The notes below the pieces were generated by a model. It made no database searches and was not told the DNA's origin. It saw only the letters and a list, made by a program, of their open reading frames with translations. This document shows, piece by piece, positions 7,503 through 15,772 of a stretch of 33,547 nt of DNA. Made by a program: the position numbers and the translations under genes. This DNA is from an uncultured Bacteroides sp. (GTDB taxonomy: Bacteria > Bacteroidota > Bacteroidia > Bacteroidales > Bacteroidaceae), in contig CAMWRY010000008.1 of the NCBI GenBank assembly GCA_947176775.1, positions 1-33,547 on the forward strand, in the 5' to 3' direction. Position 1 is the first letter of the stretch; each line of letters starts with the position of its first letter.

Positions 7503-8306
7503 ATGAATCCGTATTTGAATTTTTCTTTGGAAGGTAAGGTAGCCTTGGTGACAGGTGCTTCTTATGGTATCGGTTTTGCTATTGCTTCGGCTTTCGCAGA
7601 ACAGGGTGCAACAATCTGTTTCAACGACATCAACCAGGAACTGGTGGACAAAGGTCTGGCTTCATACGCCGAAAAGGGCATTCAGGCTCATGGCTATGTA
7701 TGTGACGTGACCGACGAACCTGCCGTTCAGGCACTCGTAGCTCAGATTGAGAAAGAGGTGGGTACCATCGACATCCTCGTGAACAACGCCGGCATCATCC
7801 GCCGTGTCCCCATGCACGAGATGGAGGCTGCCGATTTCCGCCGCGTTATCGACATCGACCTCAACGCTCCGTTCATCGTATCGAAGGCTGTTCTGCCTGC
7901 CATGATGAAGAAGGGCCACGGTAAAATCATCAACATCTGCTCCATGATGTCCGAACTGGGCCGTGAAACGGTATCGGCATACGCTGCTGCCAAGGGTGGT
8001 CTGAAGATGCTGACACGCAACATCTGCTCCGAATATGGCGAATACAACATCCAGTGTAATGGTATCGGCCCGGGATACATCGCTACTCCCCAAACTGCTC
8101 CGTTGCGCGAAAAGCAGGCCGATGGTAGCCGTCACCCGTTTGATTCGTTCATCTGTGCCAAGACTCCGGCAGGCCGCTGGCTGGATCCGGCAGAACTGAC
8201 CGGTCCTGCTGTGTTCCTGGCATCCGAAGCCTCTAATGCTGTCAACGGTCACATTCTCTATGTAGACGGCGGTATTTTGGCTTACATCGGAAAGCAACCG
8301 AAATAA
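7503..8306 (+). CDS. kduD: SDR-family 2-deoxy-D-gluconate 3-dehydrogenase / gluconate 5-dehydrogenase type
   Basis: NAD(P)-dependent short-chain dehydrogenase of 267 residues. The cofactor loop is TGASYGIG (17-24), followed by NNAG; the catalytic residues are Ser147, Tyr160 and Lys164 (YAAAK). The family acts on keto-acid sugars from uronate or gluconate breakdown; databases usually call close Bacteroides relatives gluconate 5-dehydrogenase, and KduD (late step of unsaturated uronate catabolism) is the alternative. I use ATG 7503 (MNPYLNFSLEGK) rather than 7467, which adds a non-conserved extension. It is cotranscribed with a DUF4861 lipoprotein 30 bp downstream, which supports a polysaccharide/uronate role. 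SDR identity is certain; the exact substrate is not. Confidence 0.85.
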   Translation: MNPYLNFSLEGKVALVTGASYGIGFAIASAFAEQGATICFNDINQELVDKGLASYAEKGIQAHGYVCDVTDEPAVQALVAQIEKEVGTIDILVNNAGIIRRVPMHEMEAADFRRVIDIDLNAPFIVSKAVLPAMMKKGHGKIINICSMMSELGRETVSAYAAAKGGLKMLTRNICSEYGEYNIQCNGIGPGYIATPQTAPLREKQADGSRHPFDSFICAKTPAGRWLDPAELTGPAVFLASEASNAVNGHILYVDGGILAYIGKQPK

Positions 8307-8336
8307 GCTGAATGGTGCATCTTTAATTCTCAATTC

Positions 8337-9572
8337 ATGAAGAAGCTCCTTTTATTAAGTATGACGGCGCTCTTCTGTCTTGCCTGCAACGGCAGCAAGA
8401 CGGAGGTGACCGTCACGGTAACCAATCCGCTGGCCATGGACCGCTCCAATGAGATGGTAGAGGTATCCATGACCGAAGTATCGAACCGCTTGAACCTGGC
8501 AGACACGGCACAACTTGTAGTGCTGGATGCCGAAGGAGAGCAGGTGCCCTATCAAGTGACCTACGATAACAAACTGATTTTTCCGGCCGCAGTAGCTGCC
8601 AATGCTTCGGCTGCCTACACCATTCAGGTGGGTACGCCTATTAATGTGGAGGTAAGAGCCTGCGGACGCCAATATCCCGAACGCATGGACGACATGGCTT
8701 GGGAGAACGACCTGGTGGGTTTTCGTGCCTACGGTCCTGCCTTGCAGGCAAGGGGCGAGCGTGGCTTCGGCTACGACTTGTTCACGAAGCGAGGTACTGC
8801 CGAACCGGTATTGGAAGAGATGTATGCCAAGGAGCTGGATGCCGACTCTTGGAAGAAGGTGAGCGAACTGCGCAAGACGGACCCGAAAGCTGCCGGAGAG
8901 CTGGTGCGCACGTTCTCTTATCACGTGGACCACGGCTACGGCATGGATTGCTACGCGGTAGGTCCTACGCTGGGTGCCGGTGTGTCGGCGCTGATGGTGG
9001 ACGACAGCATCCTCTATCCGTGGTGCTACAAGACGCAGGAGGTGCTGGACAACGGCCCGTTGCGCTTCACGGTGAAGCTGGAGTTCCATCCGCTGACGGT
9101 GAAGGGTGATACCACGGTAGTGGAAACGCGCCTGATTACGCTGGATGCCGGTTCTCACCTGAACCGCACGGTCATCTCGTATAGCAACTTGAAGGAGGCT
9201 CTGCCCATTGTCACCGGTATCGTGCTGCACGAACCGGACGGTGCTGTGGTGGCTGATGCCGCAAACGGCTACATGACCTATGTAGACCCTACTACAGGGC
9301 CGGATAACGGCAAGATATTCATGGGTGCTGCCTTCCCTGCCGTTGTCAAAGAGGCCAAGGCCGTGCTCTTCCCCGAAGAGGAGAAGAAGATGCGCAACAA
9401 CGCAGACGGCCATGTGCTGGCTGTAAGCGACTACGAGCCGGGTGCCGACTATGTGTATTACTGGGGCTTTGCCTGGGACCGCGCTGACATCCGGACTGCC
9501 GAGGCATGGAACCAATACATGGCTGACTTCGCACAGAAGGTACGTTGTCCGCTGACAGTGGAGGTGAAGTAA
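8337..9572 (+). CDS. DUF4861 lipoprotein
   Basis: Exported protein of 411 residues with a lipoprotein signal, MKKLLLLSMTALFCLAC, and predicted lipidated Cys17. The mature part begins with a beta-rich region (VTVTNPLAMDRSNEMVEV) and matches DUF4861, found in Bacteroidota polysaccharide loci beside uronate enzymes and lyases. No catalytic motif is obvious; GYGMDCYAVGPTLG and YYWGFAWDRADI are the most family-like stretches. It lies 30 bp after the dehydrogenase, so the two probably share a transcript. A role in handling uronic-acid glycans at the cell surface or periplasm is inferred from context only. Confidence 0.82.
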   Translation: MKKLLLLSMTALFCLACNGSKTEVTVTVTNPLAMDRSNEMVEVSMTEVSNRLNLADTAQLVVLDAEGEQVPYQVTYDNKLIFPAAVAANASAAYTIQVGTPINVEVRACGRQYPERMDDMAWENDLVGFRAYGPALQARGERGFGYDLFTKRGTAEPVLEEMYAKELDADSWKKVSELRKTDPKAAGELVRTFSYHVDHGYGMDCYAVGPTLGAGVSALMVDDSILYPWCYKTQEVLDNGPLRFTVKLEFHPLTVKGDTTVVETRLITLDAGSHLNRTVISYSNLKEALPIVTGIVLHEPDGAVVADAANGYMTYVDPTTGPDNGKIFMGAAFPAVVKEAKAVLFPEEEKKMRNNADGHVLAVSDYEPGADYVYYWGFAWDRADIRTAEAWNQYMADFAQKVRCPLTVEVK

Positions 9573-9583
9573 ATTTCTAAGAA

Positions 9584-9676
9584 AACGTAAGTTCGATATA
9601 AGCGATAGCCCATAGGCCGCATGGTAGCTTCAACAACATGCGGTCTGTGGGCTATCGCTTATGTCGAATTCACGTT
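9584..9676. repeat. 40-bp-arm palindrome (long hairpin) between convergent genes
   Basis: Left arm 9584-9623 and right arm 9637-9676 are inverted copies, 35 of 40 positions identical, around a 13-base loop. All five differences are transitions. In the + strand RNA four become G-U pairs and one is A-C, so the hairpin is almost fully paired; the minus strand RNA would have four C-A mismatches. A 9-bp direct repeat TAAGAAAAC stands at both edges (9578-9586 and 9676-9684). No U-tract follows. It may stop transcription from both sides, or be a small mobile-derived element. Confidence 0.85.
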
Positions 9677-9686
9677 AAGAAAACAT

Positions 9687-10343
9687 CTACAACACTTTAA
9701 ACTCGTACCCCTCTTCCTTCAGAAAATCGATGGCACGCGGCAGTGCGTATTGCAGGTTTCCGTTCTCCCAAGACTTCAGTGAGTCGTGGAAGGTGATGAT
9801 GGAGCCGTTGCGCGCATAGCGCATCACGTTGGCAAGCACCTGCGGACCGCGCAGCTTTTTACTATAGTCACGGGTTACGAGGTCCCACATCACAATCCGG
9901 TAGGTCTTCTTCAGTATGCGGTATTGATTGGCAAACATGTGTCCATGAGGAGGACGGAACAAGAGTGGATAGAGCACTTTCTCCACATTGCAGTTGATGT
10001 CGCCACCCATCTCCATGAAGATTTTCGCCTGCTCGGTGTTTCCCAAGTAGTTCTTGGCAGTATATTCAAATCCACGGATGTGGTTGAAGGTGTGGTTGCC
10101 GATGCGGTGACCGCGCTCCACGACCATGCGGAACTCTTCGGGATGTTTCCGTATGTTGTCGCCTACCATGAAGAAGGTGGCTTTGATGTCCTGCTTATCC
10201 AGCAGGTCGAGCACCCAAGGGGTGACCTCGGGGATGGGACCGTCGTCGAAGGTCAGGTAGACGGCCTTCTCGTTGGGATCCATGCGCCAAAGGGCGCTGG
10301 GATAGAGGTTGCGGATGAATTGGGGAGGTTGTTCTATAAACAT
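9687..10343 (-). CDS. polysaccharide deacetylase (NodB homology, CE4)
   Basis: Metal-dependent deacetylase fold of 218 residues. CE4 motifs are present in order: TFDDGP (31-36), the metal histidines in NHTFNH (His84, His88), RPPHG (130-134), MWDLVTRDY (152-160) and the catalytic-base region TFHDS (His186). There is no signal peptide, and the protein starts directly with the catalytic domain, so it is either cytoplasmic or exported by an unknown route. Family substrates are acetylated peptidoglycan or chitin-like glycans. It is downstream of the DUF2723 gene on the same strand, separated by 148 bp with two palindromes. Confidence 0.92.
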   Translation of the reverse strand: MFIEQPPQFIRNLYPSALWRMDPNEKAVYLTFDDGPIPEVTPWVLDLLDKQDIKATFFMVGDNIRKHPEEFRMVVERGHRIGNHTFNHIRGFEYTAKNYLGNTEQAKIFMEMGGDINCNVEKVLYPLLFRPPHGHMFANQYRILKKTYRIVMWDLVTRDYSKKLRGPQVLANVMRYARNGSIITFHDSLKSWENGNLQYALPRAIDFLKEEGYEFKVL

Positions 10344-10349
10344 AATTGG

Positions 10350-10392
10350 ATCCTCAAACCTCCTCCCCCGTAGGGAGGGGAGGTTTGAGGAT
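10350..10392. repeat. GC-rich palindrome, copy 1
   Basis: Bases 10350-10369 pair with 10373-10392 around a 3-base loop, with one G-T pair and one mismatch. Its core CTCCCCCGTAGGGAGGGG (10363-10380) recurs inverted at 10459-10476 (17 of 18 identical). It lies between the DUF2723 and deacetylase genes, only a few bases upstream of the deacetylase start. Confidence 0.85.
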
Positions 10393-10458
10393 AGTGTTGT
10401 TGATGAATACTATAAGAATATTTTTCCTCTACTTTAGAATGCTGCTCTCACCCACTTC

Positions 10459-10479
10459 CCCCTCCCTACAGGGGAGGGG
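10459..10479. repeat. GC-rich palindrome, copy 2 (inverted relative to copy 1)
   Basis: CCCCTCCC pairs with GGGAGGGG around a short TACAG loop, with weaker outer pairing (CTCTC with GAGAG). The core is the reverse complement of copy 1 apart from one base. It lies 13 bp past the DUF2723 stop, so on the minus-strand transcript it could stabilise the 3' end of the DUF2723 message or damp readthrough. Confidence 0.8.
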
Positions 10480-10491
10480 TCGGGGGAGAGG

Positions 10492-13400
10492 CTACTTCAT
10501 TCTTTCTGCATAGATACGATACAACTCTTCTATCTTCGGCTCGTAGATTTCGGTCAGGCTGGAGTTGTACTTCTTCATGCTTTGCACTTCGGCATTGAGC
10601 ACACGCCAGTGGTATTCAAACTCGTTGGCGGAAATCAGGAAGCGGTTATCGTCCAGGCTCAGGTACCAAGTCATATACTCTACGGCCTTGTCGGCAAGGG
10701 CTTTCATGATTTCGTCCGCCTTGGCGGTTTCGTCCAGCTGATAGTAGGCTTCGGCCATTTGTGCGGAACCGTTCTGCCAGTCGTAGGGCACGTTGTAGGC
10801 CGGAATCATCTTTTCGGCATAGTCCAGGGCGGCTTTGGCCTTCTCCTTCTTGCCTTCGCGTATCAGCTGCTGCACGAGCTGCGAGAAGATGCGACGGTGG
10901 GAGTGGCACATGCGCATGGCATTCTCGTCGATGTAGATGCCCGGCTTGTCGATGCCGCCGTAGCGGAACTTGTTCATCAGGTTGTCATACATCTTCTCGG
11001 AGTCTATCGAGACGCCTGTCTTTTCGTTGTCGAACGGGGTGAAGCGGTAGGCAAGACCTTCTTGGATGAAGTGATTGTCCATGCCCAGCTGATTGTCGCT
11101 TCCTACGCTGACGGCGATGTAGATGGGACGTTCCCAGTTGGCTTCGCTCAGCATTTCGAGCATCATCAGTTCGCTCTTGTAGAGGGCGCGTTTGGGGATG
11201 TAGTCACCTTTGTAGGTCTTGGTGCGCAGCTTGATGCTCATGTAGTCGGGGATGGAGTCGCCCGGTATCATCATGCCGCTGCGGCGCACGGCTTCCTTGT
11301 CTATCTTGATGACGATGCTGTCCGTAGGAATCACCTTCAGTTCTTCGTCTTTCGGAGCACGTACCCAGTGCTTCAGGATGTTCTTCAGCTCGTAGGGGTT
11401 GTCGCCGAACTCCTTCTTCACGTTCACCAGCGCTTCGGGGTTGCCATTCAGGGCCTGTTTTTCGGCTTCGGCATAGAGTTGGTCGATGCTCTTCTTGTAC
11501 TCCGGCTGGATGGGGATGTATTCGTTGGTACCCTCTACGTACTCCATGCGGTCCCAAGTGATGGGTAGCGAGGGAGAGTCGTAGGCAGGACGCTTCATCT
11601 GGTCGATATACCAGTCGGTCTGCAAGTAAGAGAGGTTGCAGGTACGGGCATCGGTGCGGAAGCCTTCGGTCTCCTGGTTGTACCAGAGGGGGAAGGTATC
11701 GTTGTCGCCGTTGGTGTAGATGATGGGGTTTCCGCTCTCTTGCAGGGACATCAGGTAGTTCTGTCCGAAGTCGCGTGCCAGGTAGCGACCGCTGCGGTCG
11801 TGGTCGTCCCACGTCTGGCTGGCCATCTGGATGGGAACCAAGAGGCAGAGGAGGGAAACGATGAGGGCAGATACAAGTTGACGAGTTGACGAGGCTACAA
11901 GGAACTTATCCTCGTTTCCTTCTCCCCTTGTAGCCTTGTTAATTTGTCCCCTTGTCCCCTTGTCAACTCTCTCCACCAGTCCTGCCACACCCATGCCAAT
12001 CCAGATGGCGAAGGCGTAGAACGAACCGGCGTAGGCATAGTCGCGTTCGCGCGGCTGGCTCGGGGTCTGGTTCAGGTAGAGCACGATGGCGATACCGGTC
12101 ATAAAGAAGAGGAAGAACACCACCCAGAACTGCTGGATGCCCTTCTGTCCGCGGTAGGCTTGCCACAGCAGGCCGATGATACCCAGCAGCAGGGGCAGGC
12201 AGTAGAAGACGTTGTGTCCCTTGTTGTCGCGTAGTTCCTGGGGCAGCAGTGTCTGGTCGCCCACCAAGAGGTTGTCGATGAACGAGATGCCGGTAATCCA
12301 GTTGCCGTGCTCTATCTCGCCGCTACCTTGGATGTCGTTCTGCCGTCCGGCAAAGTTCCACATGAAGTAGCGCCAGTACATCCAGTTGAGCTGGTAGGAG
12401 AAGAAGAACTTGATGTTCTCCCACTGCGTGGGCATGTTCACCATTACCATTTGCCCACACTTGTCGTAGGGCACGTCATAGCCCGTGATGTCCTGCCAAG
12501 CTTGGTATTGCGGTGTGTGCGCACTGCTGTACATGCGTGGGAAGAGCATGTTCTGCGCATATTCGTATTCGATGCGTCCGGGGATTTCGATGTACGAATC
12601 CTTCTCGTCGGGCGTGGCTTTCTCCTTGCGGATGAACTTGGTGCCGTTGTACTTGATGCGCGGTTCGCAGTAGCCGGTTTGCGTATTCACGTCGAGCGCC
12701 ACTTGCGAGGTGAAGGCAGGACCGTAGAAGAGCGGCCGTGTGCCATATTGCTCGCGTCCCAGGTATTCGCCCAGCGTGAAGATGTCCTCAGGCGAGTTCT
12801 GGTCCATCGGTGTGTTGGCGGTGGAGCGGATGACGATGAGCGCATACGAGGAGTAGCCGATGACAATCATCGTGGTGCAGAGCAGCGCCGTGTTCAAGGT
12901 GTGTGCCGATACGCGGAGCGACTCCTTCAGCAGCGCCTGTGTCTGCGGACGGAGGTAGAACCACAGCAGAGCGATGATGATGATGCCTATAACCACCGAG
13001 CTGGTGCCGTGTCCGTAGAACGGAATGCCCAGCAGGGCGATGGTGAGTATGAAGGAGAGCGTCATGCACGTCTTGTTGCGCTCGGTATAGCTTTCGTAGA
13101 TACCCCAAATGAGGCAGGCTGCCAGCAGGATGATGTAGACGATGACACCTGTGTTGAAGGACATGCCCAGCGTGTTGACAAAAAGCAGCTCGAACCAGCC
13201 GCCCACTTTCACGATGCCCGGCACAATGCCATAGAGCACAGCCGCTACCAGTATGCCCGAAGCCACCAGTGCCAGCAGCGAACCACGGGCGTTGGCATTG
13301 GGCACCTTCTTGTAGTAATACACCAGTACGATGGCAGGCAGACAGAGCAGGTTCAGCAAGTGAACGCCGATGCTGAGTCCTGTCAGGTAGGCAATGAGAA

Positions 13401-13932
13401 TCAGCCAGCGGTCGCTGTGCGGCTCGTCGGCCACGTCTTCCCACTTCAGTATCAGCCAGAATACCACAGCTGTAAACAGGGAAGAGAAGGCATACACCTC
13501 GCCCTCCACGGCACTGAACCAGAAGGTGTCGCTGAACGTATAGGCCAACGCACCCACCAGACCGCTGCCCATGATAGTCACCAGCTGTGCGGATGTAATG
13601 CGGCTCTCGTCCGTCACCACCAGCTTGCGCACCAGGTGCGTGATGCTCCAGAAGAGGAACAGGATGCAGGCGCCGCTCATCAGCGCACTCATGTAATTCA
13701 CCATCTTGGCCACTTGCGAGGCATCGGAAGCAAATTGTGAGAAAAGGTTGGCCACCAACATGAAGAACGGTGCGCCGGGCGGATGCCCGACTTCCAGCTT
13801 ATAGCCTGTAGTGATGAACTCCGGGCAGTCCCAAAAACTTGCAGTCGGTTCGATGGTCATGCAGTAAACCGTTGCCGCAATGAGGAATGTAATCCAACCC
13901 ATCAGGTTGTTTACGGTCTTGTACTGTTTCAT
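10492..13932 (-). CDS. DUF2723 giant membrane protein (GT-C-like, TMEM260-related)
   Basis: Inner-membrane protein of 1146 residues. The N-terminal part has about a dozen hydrophobic segments and the DUF2723 signature (TVYCMTIEPTASFWDCPEF, then EVGHPPGAPFFML), typical of GT-C glycosyltransferases with an acidic residue in the first extracytoplasmic loop. The C-terminal 450 residues are soluble and include a helical repeat-like tail. The human relative TMEM260 is a protein O-mannosyltransferase, so protein O-glycosylation is plausible but inferred. A charged insert (VERVDKGTRGQINKATRG and following) between two membrane segments is encoded by intergenic-type repeats. It is the first gene of a two-gene minus-strand unit. 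Confidence 0.9.
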   Translation of the reverse strand: MKQYKTVNNLMGWITFLIAATVYCMTIEPTASFWDCPEFITTGYKLEVGHPPGAPFFMLVANLFSQFASDASQVAKMVNYMSALMSGACILFLFWSITHLVRKLVVTDESRITSAQLVTIMGSGLVGALAYTFSDTFWFSAVEGEVYAFSSLFTAVVFWLILKWEDVADEPHSDRWLILIAYLTGLSIGVHLLNLLCLPAIVLVYYYKKVPNANARGSLLALVASGILVAAVLYGIVPGIVKVGGWFELLFVNTLGMSFNTGVIVYIILLAACLIWGIYESYTERNKTCMTLSFILTIALLGIPFYGHGTSSVVIGIIIIALLWFYLRPQTQALLKESLRVSAHTLNTALLCTTMIVIGYSSYALIVIRSTANTPMDQNSPEDIFTLGEYLGREQYGTRPLFYGPAFTSQVALDVNTQTGYCEPRIKYNGTKFIRKEKATPDEKDSYIEIPGRIEYEYAQNMLFPRMYSSAHTPQYQAWQDITGYDVPYDKCGQMVMVNMPTQWENIKFFFSYQLNWMYWRYFMWNFAGRQNDIQGSGEIEHGNWITGISFIDNLLVGDQTLLPQELRDNKGHNVFYCLPLLLGIIGLLWQAYRGQKGIQQFWVVFFLFFMTGIAIVLYLNQTPSQPRERDYAYAGSFYAFAIWIGMGVAGLVERVDKGTRGQINKATRGEGNEDKFLVASSTRQLVSALIVSLLCLLVPIQMASQTWDDHDRSGRYLARDFGQNYLMSLQESGNPIIYTNGDNDTFPLWYNQETEGFRTDARTCNLSYLQTDWYIDQMKRPAYDSPSLPITWDRMEYVEGTNEYIPIQPEYKKSIDQLYAEAEKQALNGNPEALVNVKKEFGDNPYELKNILKHWVRAPKDEELKVIPTDSIVIKIDKEAVRRSGMMIPGDSIPDYMSIKLRTKTYKGDYIPKRALYKSELMMLEMLSEANWERPIYIAVSVGSDNQLGMDNHFIQEGLAYRFTPFDNEKTGVSIDSEKMYDNLMNKFRYGGIDKPGIYIDENAMRMCHSHRRIFSQLVQQLIREGKKEKAKAALDYAEKMIPAYNVPYDWQNGSAQMAEAYYQLDETAKADEIMKALADKAVEYMTWYLSLDDNRFLISANEFEYHWRVLNAEVQSMKKYNSSLTEIYEPKIEELYRIYAERMK
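11876..11966. repeat. short direct and inverted repeats inside the DUF2723 coding region
   Basis: AGTTGACG repeats twice with 8-bp period (11876, 11884). GGCTACAAGG (11893-11902) is inverted at 11926-11935. TTGTCCCC repeats with 8-bp period (11944, 11952, then TTGTC at 11960). The reading frame stays open through it, giving a charged, Gly/Thr/Lys/Arg-rich loop between membrane segments. The base pattern looks like intergenic Bacteroides repeats rather than coding DNA. Confidence 0.75.
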
Positions 13933-13980
13933 TCGGATGAAATTCGTTATTATATAATCTGTTTATTTTCAATTGTTTAA

Positions 13981-14075
13981 GTGTCGCTTGACAGACACTT
14001 GTGTCTGTCTCGACAGAGGCCAGTGTCTGTCGTCTCAAAGACCAGTGTTTGTCACGACAGACACCAGTGTTTGTC
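13981..14075. repeat. 22-bp tandem repeat, about 4-5 units
   Basis: GTGTYTGTC occurs at 14001, 14023, 14045 and 14067, exactly 22 bp apart, usually preceded by CCA and with GACAGA in the unit middle; a shorter 20-bp unit starts at 13981. Units are partly self-complementary; GACAGACAC and GTGTCTGTC at the left end form a perfect stem with a 2-base loop. It lies between the DUF2723 start and its likely promoter, so it should be in the 5' leader of that message. Small ORFs on both strands are made of the repeat and are not genes. Confidence 0.88.
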
Positions 14076-14153
14076 AACTCAAACTATATTGCCTGCCACA
14101 GCAAGTCTCGAAGGCCTTTTTTTCAGGGCCTGGAACCATGGTGCACAACGCGG

Positions 14154-14161
14154 CAAAGATA
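14154..14161 (-). promoter_or_regulatory. candidate -7 box of the DUF2723-deacetylase unit
   Basis: Read on the minus strand this is TATCTTTG, a perfect -7 box; a -33 box is weak (TTGG about 22 bp upstream). Use of it would give a leader of about 215 bases containing the 22-bp repeat array. Confidence 0.5.
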
Positions 14162-14280
14162 ATAAATTCAATTCTAAATAGATGCCAATGCGACTGATTA
14201 TTAGGATAGGTTAAGGGAATGCACTGCTGCCATTGTTTCACTTTTTTTCCCTGCAATGGATAACATGAGCAAAAAAACTC

Positions 14281-14288
14281 TATTTTTG
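14281..14288 (+). promoter_or_regulatory. -7 box of the sialate esterase-like gene
   Basis: TATTTTTG matches TAnnTTTG and lies 47 bases ahead of the ATG at 14336. No clear TTTG stands 19-21 bp upstream, so the promoter may be weak or activator-dependent. Confidence 0.5.
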
Positions 14289-14335
14289 CATCTATATCTT
14301 GTTGCTGGACAACCGTACTTAAACTTACATATACC

Positions 14336-15766
14336 ATGAAAAGTAAAATTCTTGCATTGATTCTATTGTGCTGCGCCACCTCGCTGGCAGCCAAAGTAAA
14401 ACTACCGTCTTTGATAGGCGACAACATGGTGCTGCAACAGCAGACCGAAGTCCGACTATGGGGAACAGCCACCCCGAAAGCCGAAATACGCGTCACCCCC
14501 TCGTGGAGCGGACAACCCACTGTGTGCCGGGCCGATAAAGAGGGCAACTGGCAACTGGCGCTCCTCACCCCCGAGGCCGGATATACGCCCTACGAGATAA
14601 CCTTTGACGACGGTGAGAAGACCACGCTGAAGAATGTGCTGGTGGGCGAAGTGTGGCTGGCAGCCGGACAGAGCAATATGCAGATGCCTCTGAAGGGCTT
14701 CGGAGGCTGCTGCGTACAGAATGGAATAGAGACTGCCATCAGTGCCGCCACCGCCGCTCCCGGCGTGCGCATGTTCAATGTGCCCATGCGCCAAAGTTAT
14801 ACCCCACAAGAGACTTGCGGCGGACAGTGGATGACCACCCGGACGTTTACAGACGTGATGGAGTTCAGCGCCACCGCCTTCTACTTCGCTTCTCTCCTGA
14901 GCAACGCCCTGCATATCCCCGTGGGCATCGTGAACTGTTCCTACGGAGGTACCCGAGTGGAGAGTTGGTTGCCACGCGAGATTCTGCAAGACTACCAAGA
15001 CATACCTACAGATAGTGTCGCCATCAGCCGCCTCATGCCTGACTATAAACGTCCTATGCTGACCTATAACGGGATGTTCCGTGCCGTGCGTCGTTGCACC
15101 GTGAAGGGAATCATCTGGTATCAGGGATGCTCCAACGTAGATAGCCACTCTACCTATGCCGACCGCTTGGCTACCATGGTGAAGCACTGGCGCGAGGAAC
15201 TTTCACTGGGCGACATTCCTTTCTATTTTGTGGAGATAGCTCCCTACGACTACGAAAGTGGCGACCAAGCCGACGGGGCGCGTCTGCGCGAGGCACAGTT
15301 CAGGGCGCAAAGCCTGATTCCTAACAGCGGCATGGTCTCGACCAACGACCTGGCCGAGCCTTTCGAACGATATAACATCCATCCGCGCCGCAAGCAACCG
15401 GTGGGGAACCGCTTGGCCTACATGGCACTGAACCGTACTTATGGCAAGAAGCAAGTATGTTGCGAGGGTCCTCAGTACAAGTCGTGGACCGCCAAAGACA
15501 ACGAGGCATGGGTATCCTTCGACCATTTGGACATGGGTATCTGCCGTAACTACGACATCCGTGGTTTCGAGGTGGCTGGCGAAGATCGTGTCTTCCACCC
15601 TGCCGATAAAGTGTGGTTGCATTGGCAAACGAACGAAATGGTGGTCTCTTCGGAGAAAGTGCCCCACCCCGTTGCCGTGCGCTATTGCTTCCGCGACTTC
15701 CAAGTGGGCACCATGATTGGTGGCAACGAGCTTCCTACAGTTCCGTTCCGGACGGATGATTGGTAA
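14336..15766 (+). CDS. sialate O-acetylesterase-like SGNH hydrolase
   Basis: Exported carbohydrate esterase of 476 residues that by family removes O-acetyl groups from sialic acids or other glycans. A signal peptide covers about residues 1-19 (ILALILLCCATSLAA). The nucleophile motif is GQSNM with Ser113; IWYQGCSN and the catalytic IHP (His349) follow in order. Relatives usually read WYQGESN, so the Cys in place of Glu is a substitution beside the active site. The N-terminal 90 residues form a beta domain. It stands alone and meets the acyltransferase gene tail to tail, 6 bp apart. The precise glycan substrate is not known. Confidence 0.9.
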   Translation: MKSKILALILLCCATSLAAKVKLPSLIGDNMVLQQQTEVRLWGTATPKAEIRVTPSWSGQPTVCRADKEGNWQLALLTPEAGYTPYEITFDDGEKTTLKNVLVGEVWLAAGQSNMQMPLKGFGGCCVQNGIETAISAATAAPGVRMFNVPMRQSYTPQETCGGQWMTTRTFTDVMEFSATAFYFASLLSNALHIPVGIVNCSYGGTRVESWLPREILQDYQDIPTDSVAISRLMPDYKRPMLTYNGMFRAVRRCTVKGIIWYQGCSNVDSHSTYADRLATMVKHWREELSLGDIPFYFVEIAPYDYESGDQADGARLREAQFRAQSLIPNSGMVSTNDLAEPFERYNIHPRRKQPVGNRLAYMALNRTYGKKQVCCEGPQYKSWTAKDNEAWVSFDHLDMGICRNYDIRGFEVAGEDRVFHPADKVWLHWQTNEMVVSSEKVPHPVAVRYCFRDFQVGTMIGGNELPTVPFRTDDW

Positions 15767-15772
15767 CAGAAC

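Noticed and set aside
8355-9515. 386-residue minus-strand ORF
   Set aside because: Shadow of the DUF4861 lipoprotein gene; Arg/His-rich and without protein-like patterns.
9584-9676. Invertible promoter switch
   Set aside because: The loop is only 13 bp and holds no TAnnTTTG box, so inversion would change nothing.
10363-10476. Invertible promoter between inverted cores
   Set aside because: The 78 bp between the cores contain no -7 box on either strand; a REP-like pair is the simpler reading.
12307-13740. 477-residue + strand ORF
   Set aside because: Shadow of the DUF2723 gene, whose minus-strand product has clear membrane segments and family motifs.
13981-14075. CRISPR array
   Set aside because: The 22-bp units are contiguous with no unique spacers, and no cas gene is present.
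13799-14197. Small ORFs on both strands over the 22-bp repeat
   Set aside because: Open only because the repeat lacks stops; the peptides are repeat-encoded (RDKHWSLRRQTLASVETD-like).
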